Source: a virus
Reading direction: 5' to 3' (one strand)
Length of the DNA: 22,765 bases
Virus record (IMG/VR): IMGVR_UViG_3300032298_000463
Span: 1 to 22,765 of that record
Shown: in pieces, positions 11,270-18,657 of the stretch
How the letters are laid out: each line of letters opens with the position of its first letter
Position numbering within the stretch: the stretch's first letter is position 1
Position numbers and translations under genes: made by a program
The notes under the pieces: generated by a model
What the model was told of the DNA's origin: nothing
What the model saw: the letters and a program-made list of their open reading frames with translations, nothing else
The model's database searches: none

Positions 11270-11511
11270 ATTTTTATTTGAGATGTAATTTCTTGAATGG
11301 TTACCCACTCTTTTAGTTTATCTAATCCACCAATCAATGTAGTTTCTTCATAGATTTGTGGCACTGATCTAAGACCTTGAGTTACTAAGAAACTCCTAGC
11401 ATCTGCATCGTCTTCTATATTTACGGCTTCATAACTAATGCCCTTTGAATCTAACAAAGCTTTCGCTTGATCGCAGTAAGGGCAAACTGTTCTTGTATAA
11501 ATCTTCATCAT
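11266..11511 (-). CDS. glutaredoxin (electron donor for ribonucleotide reductase)
   Basis: A glutaredoxin of normal short length (81 aa). The redox motif CPYC is at residues 10-13, the cis-proline motif SVPQIY near 49-54, and IGGLDKL near 60-66, all in the expected order. It reduces the active-site disulfide of NrdA after each turnover, equivalent in role to NrdC/GrxA. It overlaps the nrdB stop by ATGA, so it is translated with the reductase. A second Met one codon later is possible. Confidence 0.94.
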   Translation of the reverse strand: MMKIYTRTVCPYCDQAKALLDSKGISYEAVNIEDDADARSFLVTQGLRSVPQIYEETTLIGGLDKLKEWVTIQEITSQIKI

Positions 11512-12632
11512 AATGATAGTCCTTTCAATGAATCTGCAGTAGCATCTTGTTTGACACCACCAGTTATATATGATGTAATCTCAGTTTCTTGAGGTGCTAC
11601 TTGTACATTACCTCCTGAGATCCACTTCTCTGTCCAAGGGAGTGGATTTGATTGTGAAACCGTGTATGGGCAGTGGTACCCTAGTGCACGCATACGACGA
11701 CAACCAATCCACTCGACGTAATCGGCTAATAATTTCTCATTCAAACCAATCATCGAGCCATCTTTAAATAAATGCTTAGACCATTCTTTTTCTTGTTCTA
11801 TTGCAGATACAAACATATCGTTGATTTCTTTTTCAGTTTCTTGGCGAATACGTTCGATATCTTTATCATCTTTAATAAGATGTTTAATAATAGTAGTGCT
11901 TGCTGCTAAGTGTACGTTCTCGTCTCGTGCAATAAACTTAATGATCTTAGCATTGCCTTCCATCTTTTTAAGTTCTGCAAATGCCCATGAGCATGCGAAA
12001 GAAACATAGAAACGAATACCTTCGAGTATGTATACACTCAATAAACAAAGGAATAACTTCTTCTTTAATTCATAAAGATCTACATTAATAGTTTCACCAT
12101 TAATTGTATGAATTCCAGCACCAAGCATTTCATAGTAACGCGAAGCCGTAATAAAGTCATCGTAATACTTAGAAATATCTTCAGCGCAATCTAAAATAGG
12201 TTGTATAGTTTTAATCTCGTCAAATACTTTAGAAGGATTTGCGTAGATGTTCCTAATTATATGCGTGTAAGAACGAGAGTGAATAGTCTCGAAGAATGCC
12301 CATGTTTCAACCATTACTTCTAATTCTGGCACTGAAGCCATAGGTAAAAATGCCAGATTCGGCGATCTACCTTGTACAGAATCTAATAAAATTTGGCGTT
12401 TTAAATTTGATGTAAAGATGTGTTGTTCAAAAAGATTTAAGTCATGAAAATCTTTGCGATCGCTTGATAAGTCAACTTCTTCTGGTCTCCAAAAGAAACC
12501 TAATTGTTTATCTGTAATCTTTTCAAACTGTGGGTATCTAACTGTATCATATCTTGCTATATCTACTGATTCTCCGAAAAACATGGGAGATTCAAGGTGG
12601 CTCTTCGTTTTTAATTTAAATACTGATGACAT
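11508..12632 (-). CDS. nrdB: class Ia ribonucleotide reductase, beta subunit
   Basis: It makes and stores the tyrosyl radical that NrdA uses to reduce ribonucleotides to deoxyribonucleotides for phage DNA synthesis. Numbering agrees exactly with E. coli NrdB: Trp48, Asp84, Glu115, His118 and radical Tyr122 in ETIHSRSYTH, then Glu204, Glu238 and His241 (RDENVH) as iron ligands. A C-terminal Tyr355 (TSYITG) is the counterpart of Tyr356 in radical transfer. It is uninterrupted: no intron, unlike T4 nrdB. It starts 1 nt after the stop of the 53-aa zinc ribbon and has AGGA upstream. Confidence 0.97.
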   Translation of the reverse strand: MSSVFKLKTKSHLESPMFFGESVDIARYDTVRYPQFEKITDKQLGFFWRPEEVDLSSDRKDFHDLNLFEQHIFTSNLKRQILLDSVQGRSPNLAFLPMASVPELEVMVETWAFFETIHSRSYTHIIRNIYANPSKVFDEIKTIQPILDCAEDISKYYDDFITASRYYEMLGAGIHTINGETINVDLYELKKKLFLCLLSVYILEGIRFYVSFACSWAFAELKKMEGNAKIIKFIARDENVHLAASTTIIKHLIKDDKDIERIRQETEKEINDMFVSAIEQEKEWSKHLFKDGSMIGLNEKLLADYVEWIGCRRMRALGYHCPYTVSQSNPLPWTEKWISGGNVQVAPQETEITSYITGGVKQDATADSLKGLSL

Positions 12633-12794
12633 TTACCATTTTCCTAAAGGACAATTAGATGAAGGTGCTATAATCTTAAATAAAATTACGCACCCGCATG
12701 CTTTACAACGTTCTATTTTTAATAGATCTGTTTTCTTAGGACACTTAGAACAGATCTCGTATCTTTTTGTAGCTAGTTCTTTTATATTTTGCAT
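12633..12794 (-). CDS. small zinc-ribbon protein between nrdA and nrdB, 53 aa
   Basis: Found by reading the gap. Cys15/Cys18, Cys30/Cys33/Cys35 and Cys48 form the pattern CSKC, CKACGC and a C-terminal NCPLGKW. This arrangement is typical of phage mini zinc-ribbon proteins (I know the CxxCGC plus CPxGKW signature), whose function is unknown. The ATG lies within the last codons of nrdA (overlap 13 nt), and the TAA is followed directly by the nrdB ATG, so it is translationally bound to both subunits. A regulatory or structural link to the reductase is possible but unproven. Confidence 0.85.
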   Translation of the reverse strand: MQNIKELATKRYEICSKCPKKTDLLKIERCKACGCVILFKIIAPSSNCPLGKW

Positions 12795-15082
12795 GAATCA
12801 CAGTCGTCTTCACCATCAACGGGTTCAGCGAGCTGTGCTTCTATTGCTTTGAATTCTTTTTCATGAAGTTCACCAGCACCGTCGTAGGTGTTGAAGTAAT
12901 ATAGTTGTTTACCACCGTACTTATAAAACATAACTAGGTGTTTAATCATGTCAGCCATTGAGACCTTATGATCTTCATAATTTTCTGGGTTGTATGATGT
13001 ATTGACAGAAATACCCATATCGATGTACTTCTGGAGTATTGCGCAAATCTTTAAGTAACCTTCAGGAGATTTATGATCCCACAATAAGTCGTATTGATTT
13101 TTTAATTTGTAAAAACCGGGAACGACTTGAGCCATCACGCCGTCTTTAGATTGTTTGAATGAAACTAAAGCACGTGGTGGCTCGATACCATTTGTTGAGT
13201 TACTAATTTGAGCAGAAGTTTCTGCAGGCATTAATGCCATCAGTGTTGAGTTACGGATACCGTGTGTGCGTAGATCGTTTCGCAATGTTTCCCAATCTAA
13301 TCTTTCACTATGTGGTACTAACTCATCTACTTCTTTCTTATATGTATCATTTGGAGTTTTTCCAAGTGAGTACTTAGTCTCATGATTTTTAGGACATGCA
13401 CCTTTTTCTTTCGCTAGATCGTTAGAAGCTTTAATCAAGTAATATGACCATGCTTCTGTGTATTCATCTATCGTTGAGAGTGCTGCATCGTCGTACTTAA
13501 GTCCTCGTTTTGCAAGGAAGTACGCGAGGTTGATGATGCCGACACCAAGAGGACGGCGATCTTTGGTTGATCTCTCTGCGGCCAAGACTGGGTATTGTTG
13601 ATAGTCGAGGAGGTTGTCGAGAGCTCTGACTGTAAGCTCGCAATACTTTTCAAATTCTTTCGGGTCGTTGATGAGTCCCCAATTGATGGCCGACAAAGTG
13701 CACAGACTGATTTCTCCATTAGTATCCTCCGGTGATGTTAAAGGTTTAGTAGGTAAATCGATTTCGCAACACAGATTGGACATCCTTATAGGTGCATGTT
13801 CTGGTAAGAATGCTCCATGACTATTAGCATGGTCAACGTTCATCAAATAAATTCTTCCAGTGTCTTTACGTTCTGTCATGAACTGTGTAAAGACTTCCAT
13901 AGCTGGAAGTACCTTCTTGCGAATACCTTCTTTTTGTTCGTAATGAACATATAACTCTTTAAACTTGTCCTGATCTGCATAGAATGCTTCGTATAAATCA
14001 GGAACTTCATCAGGTGAAAACAATGTAATGTTACCTCCAGTCAATAGACGTTCATACATCGTCTTATTAAACTGGAAACAGTAATCCATATGACGTACTC
14101 GTGTTTCTTCTGTACCTTTATTATTCTTTAGTACAATTAAATTCTCGAATTCAAGATGCCATACTGGAAGATAAATCGTTGCAGCTCCACCACGTACACC
14201 ACCTTGTGAACATGATTTGACTGCAGATTGGAAATACTTTAAGAAAGGGATAAGCCCCGTGTGAATAACGGAACCATCACCAATACGGCTGCCGATAGCA
14301 CGAATGCTGCCAGCACCGATCCCAATGCCAGCCTTTTTAGAAATGTATCTGACAATGGAAGTTGACGTCGAATTGATCGAGTCCAAAGAATCGCCAGACT
14401 CAATAAGCACACAGCTTGAAAACTGACGAGTAGGCGTACGAACTCCAGCCATGATTGGGGTAGGTAAGCTAATATAAAATTGAGAAATTGCATCGTAATA
14501 CTCCTTAACATACTTCATGCGCGTATCTTTAGGATAGCTCATGAATAAGTTCATTGAGATTAACATATACAATATTTGAGGCGTTTCATATGGAATTCGG
14601 GTAATGCGATCTTGTACTAAATACTTACCGCGGAATTGTTCCATTCCTACATATGTAAAATCGTTATCTCTATCATGCTTAATGTATTTGTCTAATTGAT
14701 CGAATTCAGATTCGCTATATTCAATAAGAACTTGAGCATCATACATTCCACGATTAACGTTTTCTTGTACGATCTTGATTAAAGACCAAGGTTCATATTG
14801 ATTGTATACTTGTTTACGCAACTTGTAATTTACAAGTCGTGCAGCTACTGATTGATAATTTGGGGTGTGTTCACTGATAAGTTCAGCAGCAGAAATAATT
14901 AATAATTCGTGGATATCTGATGTTGCCATACCATCGCTAATTTGAATATTTGCTTTTAATTCAATCTCGCTAATGGAAATACCATTTATACCTTCTGTTG
15001 CCCATTCTAAAACTTTATGGATCTTGTTTACATCGAACGGTTCTTGTTGACCATTTCTTTTTGTAATATTCTTGTTATGCAT
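12782..15082 (-). CDS. nrdA: class Ia ribonucleotide reductase, alpha subunit
   Basis: The catalytic subunit, 766 aa. The N-terminal ATP cone (about 1-90) aligns to E. coli NrdA from its first Met, which decides ATG 15082 over the open TTG at 15094. Catalytic parts are intact: Cys224 (FSSCVLIE), Asn436/Cys438/Glu440 (NLCCEI), Cys461 (SLCTLSA), the LYYFNT tyrosine pair for radical transfer, and the C-terminal CDSCKI thiol pair. Numbering is one less than E. coli. It is first in its operon, with a promoter at 15128-15156 under a perfect inverted repeat. An allosteric ATP cone is present, so dATP feedback is plausible. Confidence 0.97.
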   Translation of the reverse strand: MHNKNITKRNGQQEPFDVNKIHKVLEWATEGINGISISEIELKANIQISDGMATSDIHELLIISAAELISEHTPNYQSVAARLVNYKLRKQVYNQYEPWSLIKIVQENVNRGMYDAQVLIEYSESEFDQLDKYIKHDRDNDFTYVGMEQFRGKYLVQDRITRIPYETPQILYMLISMNLFMSYPKDTRMKYVKEYYDAISQFYISLPTPIMAGVRTPTRQFSSCVLIESGDSLDSINSTSTSIVRYISKKAGIGIGAGSIRAIGSRIGDGSVIHTGLIPFLKYFQSAVKSCSQGGVRGGAATIYLPVWHLEFENLIVLKNNKGTEETRVRHMDYCFQFNKTMYERLLTGGNITLFSPDEVPDLYEAFYADQDKFKELYVHYEQKEGIRKKVLPAMEVFTQFMTERKDTGRIYLMNVDHANSHGAFLPEHAPIRMSNLCCEIDLPTKPLTSPEDTNGEISLCTLSAINWGLINDPKEFEKYCELTVRALDNLLDYQQYPVLAAERSTKDRRPLGVGIINLAYFLAKRGLKYDDAALSTIDEYTEAWSYYLIKASNDLAKEKGACPKNHETKYSLGKTPNDTYKKEVDELVPHSERLDWETLRNDLRTHGIRNSTLMALMPAETSAQISNSTNGIEPPRALVSFKQSKDGVMAQVVPGFYKLKNQYDLLWDHKSPEGYLKICAILQKYIDMGISVNTSYNPENYEDHKVSMADMIKHLVMFYKYGGKQLYYFNTYDGAGELHEKEFKAIEAQLAEPVDGEDDCDSCKI

Positions 15083-15127
15083 GTATTGTTTCAAAGCTCC
15101 ATATCAATCAATAGAAGAGAAGAGTAT

Positions 15128-15156
15128 ATTATACCACGTTAGCTATGATTTGTACA
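15128..15156 (-). promoter_or_regulatory. sigma70-like promoter of the nrd operon
   Basis: TGTACA (15151-15156), a 17-bp spacer ending in GTGG, TATAAT (15128-15133). The expected start is near 15121, giving a leader of about 39 nt before ATG 15082. GGAG lies 14 nt before the ATG, rather far for a ribosome site. Confidence 0.86.
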
Positions 15157-15164
15157 TAGCTAAC
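15138..15164. repeat. perfect 10-bp inverted repeat over the nrdA promoter
   Basis: GTTAGCTATG (15138-15147) and CATAGCTAAC (15155-15164), separated by 7 bp, overlapping the -35 element and part of the spacer. No T tract follows, so it looks more like an operator than a terminator. Confidence 0.8.
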
Positions 15165-15194
15165 TAAAATTTATTTTACTGCGAGGGGAGAGTA

Positions 15195-15770
15195 CTACGG
15201 GTTAAGTTTTTTCTGCTCTGTAACCCACTCTTGTAGAGCTTTTAATTGCTCTCTTATTTCCCAGCAGGTTCCGTAGTTTTGGACGATTGTTGTTGTGGCT
15301 CCAGAGAGTTTAACTTCGCTGGCTCCCGCATCAGAAGCTCTGGCGGGGTCGGGAAGCTGGTTTTCTGCGGCAGCATTGTGGAGCACGACGAAAGAATTAG
15401 GCAACTCACACTTAGTATCAGACTCTTTATTAACGTATTTGACAATTTCGTTTCCTTTTTCTTTAACAACTTGTATCCTATCTATATATTTAGTTACGAC
15501 TTTCGTCGAGACTTTTTCTGATTTAGCTTTTAATTCTGCAATCTCTGCATTAGTCTTGGCTACTTTTAATTGCCATGCTGCTTCATTAGCCAATCCACCG
15601 CATAAAAATACACTTAAAAGTAATAAGACAAATGATAATAATTGAATGGGTATTGCATACTTACCTATGAATGGTATAACCTTGAAGAATGTTGCTGCAA
15701 CTAAGGCAACAAAACTTGCTAGTGCAAGCCCATAAAAAATCCAATCTGGTACAAATGATAGTAACCACAT
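15195..15770 (-). CDS. Rz-like i-spanin, 191 aa
   Basis: The inner-membrane spanin that, with Rz1, fuses the two host membranes at lysis. It has two hydrophobic segments, about 10-30 and 42-62, then a helical coiled-coil periplasmic part with VKVAKTNAEIAELKAKSEKV and a Lys/Ile/Val region. The C-terminal segment GTCWEIREQLKALQEWV is the ending typical of phage Rz/gp18.5-type proteins. Two membrane segments rather than the single N-terminal one of lambda Rz is unusual. AGAGGA precedes the ATG. Rz1 is nested in another frame (15254-15445). It sits between the late tail genes and the nrd operon. Confidence 0.88.
   Translation of the reverse strand: MWLLSFVPDWIFYGLALASFVALVAATFFKVIPFIGKYAIPIQLLSFVLLLLSVFLCGGLANEAAWQLKVAKTNAEIAELKAKSEKVSTKVVTKYIDRIQVVKEKGNEIVKYVNKESDTKCELPNSFVVLHNAAAENQLPDPARASDAGASEVKLSGATTTIVQNYGTCWEIREQLKALQEWVTEQKKLNP
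15254..15445 (-). CDS. Rz1-like o-spanin lipoprotein nested inside Rz, 63 aa
   Basis: It lies wholly within Rz in a different frame. A hydrophobic signal (SLILSVSCLILSSC) ends at the lipobox LSSC, Cys21; the mature part of 43 residues is Pro/Ser/Gln-rich (FPTPPELLM, then QQQSSKTTEPAGK), as in Rz1 proteins that attach to the outer membrane. No ATG is available: TTG at 15445 with AAGGA upstream is the best start, and TTG at 15469 is an alternative. Composition and position make it hard to explain otherwise. Confidence 0.85.
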   Translation of the reverse strand: MSNTLIKSLILSVSCLILSSCSTMLPQKTSFPTPPELLMREPAKLNSLEPQQQSSKTTEPAGK

Positions 15771-15782
15771 GTTATTAATCCT

Positions 15783-16490
15783 CTATTCTAAAAATTCTAA
15801 AGTTGGTTTTCTTTTATACTTACTAAACACACCATATAATGTTTTTAATGGACAGCGTGCTTGATAATGTTTAGCTCCTGTGGCTGAAGCTAAGATATCT
15901 TTTAAGCCGTCTGTTAACTTAACTTCTTTGATCTTAACTACATCAGTAGGATCTTTTGTTACAAAGGTAAGATAGAATAATGGATCACCACGTTTAATTA
16001 TAATCTCTTGTCTTCTTTGTTTTAACTGTATAGCAAAATCTACTGGTCTCCACCAATCACTGATCTTAAATCTTCCTGGTATTACTCTAAAATCGTGGTG
16101 TGTTTCTTCAAACCATGGACCAGTCATAGTCATTTCAACTTCTTTATTTTCAGTAACGAATATCTGATGATAGTTTATAGACATTATTGGTTGGTCTGTA
16201 TCAGAATATTCACCGGCTCTCATATGAAAAAAGTCAAATGGTTGTACATTTGGTTGTACAAACTCGATTGTCCGTTTATCTGCATCAACTATAAAGTGCG
16301 CATTAAATGGAGACCTTACTACGAATGTATTACGTGTCAGATCTTTATTAGCTGGACATAACTTGTATTTATGATTTCCAGCTTTTATATGAGTGTCATA
16401 TAAACTGATTGGTTTCTCAGCAAAAAATGCCAAACCTTTTTGATAATCTGTTTCTAAATACGGAGCCCAACCAACAACAACTCTACTCAT
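15783..16490 (-). CDS. conserved phage protein, 235 aa, unassigned
   Basis: Mostly beta-strand, with aromatic and proline-rich segments: VVRSPFNAHFIVD, QPFDFFHMRAGE, YHQIFV, MTGPWFEETHHDFRVIPGRFKISDWWRPVDF and IIIKRGDPLFYLTFVTK. I recall similar proteins near 2OG-oxygenases in marine phages. The layout (a Trp-rich strand, then RGDPL) recalls DUF6065-like proteins, but this is a weak resemblance. It has no signal or membrane segment. ATG at 16490 overlaps the stop of the upstream oxygenase (TAATG) and has GGAG upstream, so it is in the same unit and could act with the oxygenases. Confidence 0.85.
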   Translation of the reverse strand: MSRVVVGWAPYLETDYQKGLAFFAEKPISLYDTHIKAGNHKYKLCPANKDLTRNTFVVRSPFNAHFIVDADKRTIEFVQPNVQPFDFFHMRAGEYSDTDQPIMSINYHQIFVTENKEVEMTMTGPWFEETHHDFRVIPGRFKISDWWRPVDFAIQLKQRRQEIIIKRGDPLFYLTFVTKDPTDVVKIKEVKLTDGLKDILASATGAKHYQARCPLKTLYGVFSKYKRKPTLEFLE

Positions 16491-17107
16491 TATACATACT
16501 CCAACCAGCCTGTCATGATGTATTTATCTTGTCCGCTTAATACTGGATTGCCTCTGTGTACATGAGTGAAATATGCTGGGAATATAATGACCTTTCCAGT
16601 TTCAGGTTTAACTCTGATGGCTTGATGTAAAAATTCTGTTTCTCCACCATCATCTATATCATTTAAGTATATGATATATGCCATCACCCTTCTCATATTT
16701 GCAACTCCGCTATTTTCTATGTGGAAGTTGTGATAACCCCCTCCATCTTTAGCATCATACTTTTGTATTTGCCAAGCTGTGACATCGTGCTTACTTAGAT
16801 ACTGATTAATTTGCCAGTATTCAGCCATGTATAAGTTATAGCATTCTTGCAAGTGTGTATTGCATTCGTATAAAAGATCTTTATAATAATGATATACGCC
16901 AAGTTCAATATCTCTGCTATTTTTAGCGGACTTGTTTACTTCTGCTGGTTTACCAACACCACCAACTCTGCCTTGTACAGATTTACCCATCTTATCCAAA
17001 TCTTCATAAGCTTCGATAATCTTTTGACAAGTTTTTGCGGGAAATCCAGTTGGAAACATCCCTATAAAATCTTTAAATTGTGGTTCATTTGATTTTAAAA
17101 ACTTCAT
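16490..17107 (-). CDS. 2OG-Fe(II) oxygenase, prolyl-4-hydroxylase-like, 205 aa
   Basis: The C-terminal half has the double-stranded beta-helix signature: YHNFHIEN (His129 and Glu131, an HxE in place of HxD), RRVMAYIIYLNDIDDGGETEF, VKPETGKVIIFPAYFTHVHRG (His182 or His184), and QDKYIMTGWLEY, where Lys195 or nearby should hold 2-oxoglutarate. Glu instead of Asp is known in this phage subfamily. The N-terminal third is a helical part rich in Lys. It probably hydroxylates a protein or another substrate; which one is unknown. It overlaps the next oxygenase by ATGA. Confidence 0.92.
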   Translation of the reverse strand: MKFLKSNEPQFKDFIGMFPTGFPAKTCQKIIEAYEDLDKMGKSVQGRVGGVGKPAEVNKSAKNSRDIELGVYHYYKDLLYECNTHLQECYNLYMAEYWQINQYLSKHDVTAWQIQKYDAKDGGGYHNFHIENSGVANMRRVMAYIIYLNDIDDGGETEFLHQAIRVKPETGKVIIFPAYFTHVHRGNPVLSGQDKYIMTGWLEYV

Positions 17108-17649
17108 GCTAAAAATCCTTTAACAGTCACAGTAAATCTAGGCACATTACATAGAATAGAAGGAGCTCTTGCAGTATGAGGTATAGTGGAATTGAATAGT
17201 ACAGCTCTACCTCCACGTGGTAATACAGATTGCTTTACTTCTAATAAATCATCTGAAAAAAACTGAGTCTCTCCTGCCCAATCTAATTGCCATTGCGGGT
17301 TTGCATACATTATCAAGGTAATAGCATCGCTATCTCTATCATCAGTGTGTACTGCAGTAGGAGTATAGGGGAAGTATACGTTGATGTAAGACCTATCTAT
17401 CTTAACATCTTTGTTATAGTGTTTCTTAACTAATGATGAAAGTACTTTATCAAGACCTATCATAGTTAACTCTTCATACGTTAAATTACATATGAACCTA
17501 GAAAGGTTGTGTTCACTAACTGAAGAAGCAGAATGACCAAAAGAAAACTTACTATTTTTACAAAAAGAAAATAAAGCTTCTTGATTACTATAGTCAATTA
17601 CATTATCTGCTACGTATATTTTTTCCGTTTTTGATATACGACCAAACAT
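17104..17649 (-). CDS. 2OG-Fe(II) oxygenase, 181 aa
   Basis: Facial triad as HTD (His101 and Asp103 from the chosen ATG) after NVYFPYTPTAV, then WAGETQFF, LPRGGRAVLFNSTIPHTARAPS with distal His158, and RFTVTVKG with Arg171 for 2-oxoglutarate. The start is uncertain: ATG 17649 has AAAGA 7 nt upstream; GTG at 17664 would add five residues and lengthen the overlap with the chaperone-like gene. It is the second of three oxygenases in this block, so a shared or successive chemistry on one substrate is possible. Confidence 0.9.
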   Translation of the reverse strand: MFGRISKTEKIYVADNVIDYSNQEALFSFCKNSKFSFGHSASSVSEHNLSRFICNLTYEELTMIGLDKVLSSLVKKHYNKDVKIDRSYINVYFPYTPTAVHTDDRDSDAITLIMYANPQWQLDWAGETQFFSDDLLEVKQSVLPRGGRAVLFNSTIPHTARAPSILCNVPRFTVTVKGFLA

Positions 17650-18085
17650 ATTGAAGTCTTTCACAAATGGTTAATTTAATTTCATCTCTATATGGTTCTA
17701 TAGGAAACTTTACATCATAAGGACTATCATACTTTTCGGGTAAGTCTCTTAGCTCTCGTCTGTATTTACTATATCTTTTTTGCATAACCTTATCTGGAAA
17801 ATCAAGTAACTGTGTATAGTCAGAAAGATTTAATGCAGTGTTTCTAATATTTCTTACACCATTCCAAGCTATCTGTAAATTTTTTGGATGATTTGGATCT
17901 TGAGATTCTGGTTTTTCAAATGTTCTAGTAGCAGGATTGAATTCATCTAAAATTTCTGGCTTAGGATAATAATCAGTAACATCATGATAGTAAATTCCAG
18001 GCTGTCCATAAGGAGCAGTAGGTGCTTCAAATATATATCTGACTATTCCAACATGTATTTCAGCCCACGTTTTCATGCTATCCAT
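17603..18085 (-). CDS. tail assembly chaperone-like protein, 160 aa
   Basis: Residues about 75-135 fit the phage tail assembly chaperone domain: VRNIRNTALNLSDYTQLLDF, then KRYSKYRRELRDLPEKY and FPIEPY, matching the known order Arg-Asn ... DWTQL ... Tyr-Arg-x-x-Leu-Arg-Asp-Leu-Pro ... Trp-Pro. The N-terminal half is beta-rich with Tyr/Pro (GIYYHDVTDYYPKPEIL). Such proteins fold or assemble tail fibres. It lies among the fibre genes, between two oxygenases. Start at 18085 overlaps the upstream stop by 8 nt; ATG at 18076 is an alternative. Confidence 0.82.
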   Translation of the reverse strand: MDSMKTWAEIHVGIVRYIFEAPTAPYGQPGIYYHDVTDYYPKPEILDEFNPATRTFEKPESQDPNHPKNLQIAWNGVRNIRNTALNLSDYTQLLDFPDKVMQKRYSKYRRELRDLPEKYDSPYDVKFPIEPYRDEIKLTICERLQYVWSYIKNGKNIRSR

Positions 18086-18656
18086 TTCTAATAAAGATCC
18101 TTTGATTTATTGTCCAACGAACTATTCCAGATTCAGTAGTTTTTATTTGAGTAACTTTATGTTGTTCATATGAAGGAAATATTAAACAGCAATTAGATTC
18201 TAGTTTTGGTTTATAGTTACCAAACACTAATTCTCCTCCATCAAAATCCGTGTCAAAAAACGGGTACACCAAAGATAAGACACTCTTATCATGATGTTCA
18301 TAATAACTTGAATCATTTCCGTATGCATGTAACATAGTATTATCCGCATTGGATAAGCCTATGTAATTTAAGAATGGATTCTTAGATCTATCTATTTTAC
18401 CATCAAAATATAATTTATAAACTTTGGTGGTTAAATCTAAGATCTTGCTTTCATGCCTTCTATTTTCATAGAGGATGTCTAGTGAATAGCTTTTTACATT
18501 ACCATTAGCTAATATTGATTCATGATGTTGATCTAATTGAACGTGTTCGTTCTTTATTAGATTGATTTCGTTTTTAATATCATTAAGTTCTGTGTCATCA
18601 AAGAAATCATATATGATGGTATGATAAAAAGGTTTCTCAATATATTTTATTTTCAT
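18078..18656 (-). CDS. 2OG-Fe(II) oxygenase, 192 aa
   Basis: Facial triad His121-x-Asp123 (YYEHHDKSVLSL), distal His166 (FPSYEQHKV) and Arg180 (GIVRWTIN). A DFDGGELVFG loop at 137-146 is typical of the fold. The N-terminal part is helical and acidic. It is the first of three oxygenases and directly follows the polyglycine adhesin, whose stop is 1 nt upstream. Substrate unknown; modification of a fibre protein or of a host surface polymer is an inference. Confidence 0.88.
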   Translation of the reverse strand: MKIKYIEKPFYHTIIYDFFDDTELNDIKNEINLIKNEHVQLDQHHESILANGNVKSYSLDILYENRRHESKILDLTTKVYKLYFDGKIDRSKNPFLNYIGLSNADNTMLHAYGNDSSYYEHHDKSVLSLVYPFFDTDFDGGELVFGNYKPKLESNCCLIFPSYEQHKVTQIKTTESGIVRWTINQRIFIRNG

Positions 18657-18657
18657 T

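Noticed and set aside
14239-14511. Minus-strand frame of 90 codons inside nrdA
   Set aside because: It lies in an alternative frame of a strongly conserved catalytic region; hydrophobic peptide from shifted codons.
16490-16520. TATAAT-like TGTATAAT before the 16490 gene
   Set aside because: It spans the stop and start codons of adjacent genes, and no -35 lies at 17 bp; GGAG explains it as a ribosome site region.
16360-16525. Near-matches to the late box (CATAAATA, GATAAATA) in the oxygenase region
   Set aside because: One mismatch at the first base and located inside coding sequence; not enough for a promoter call.
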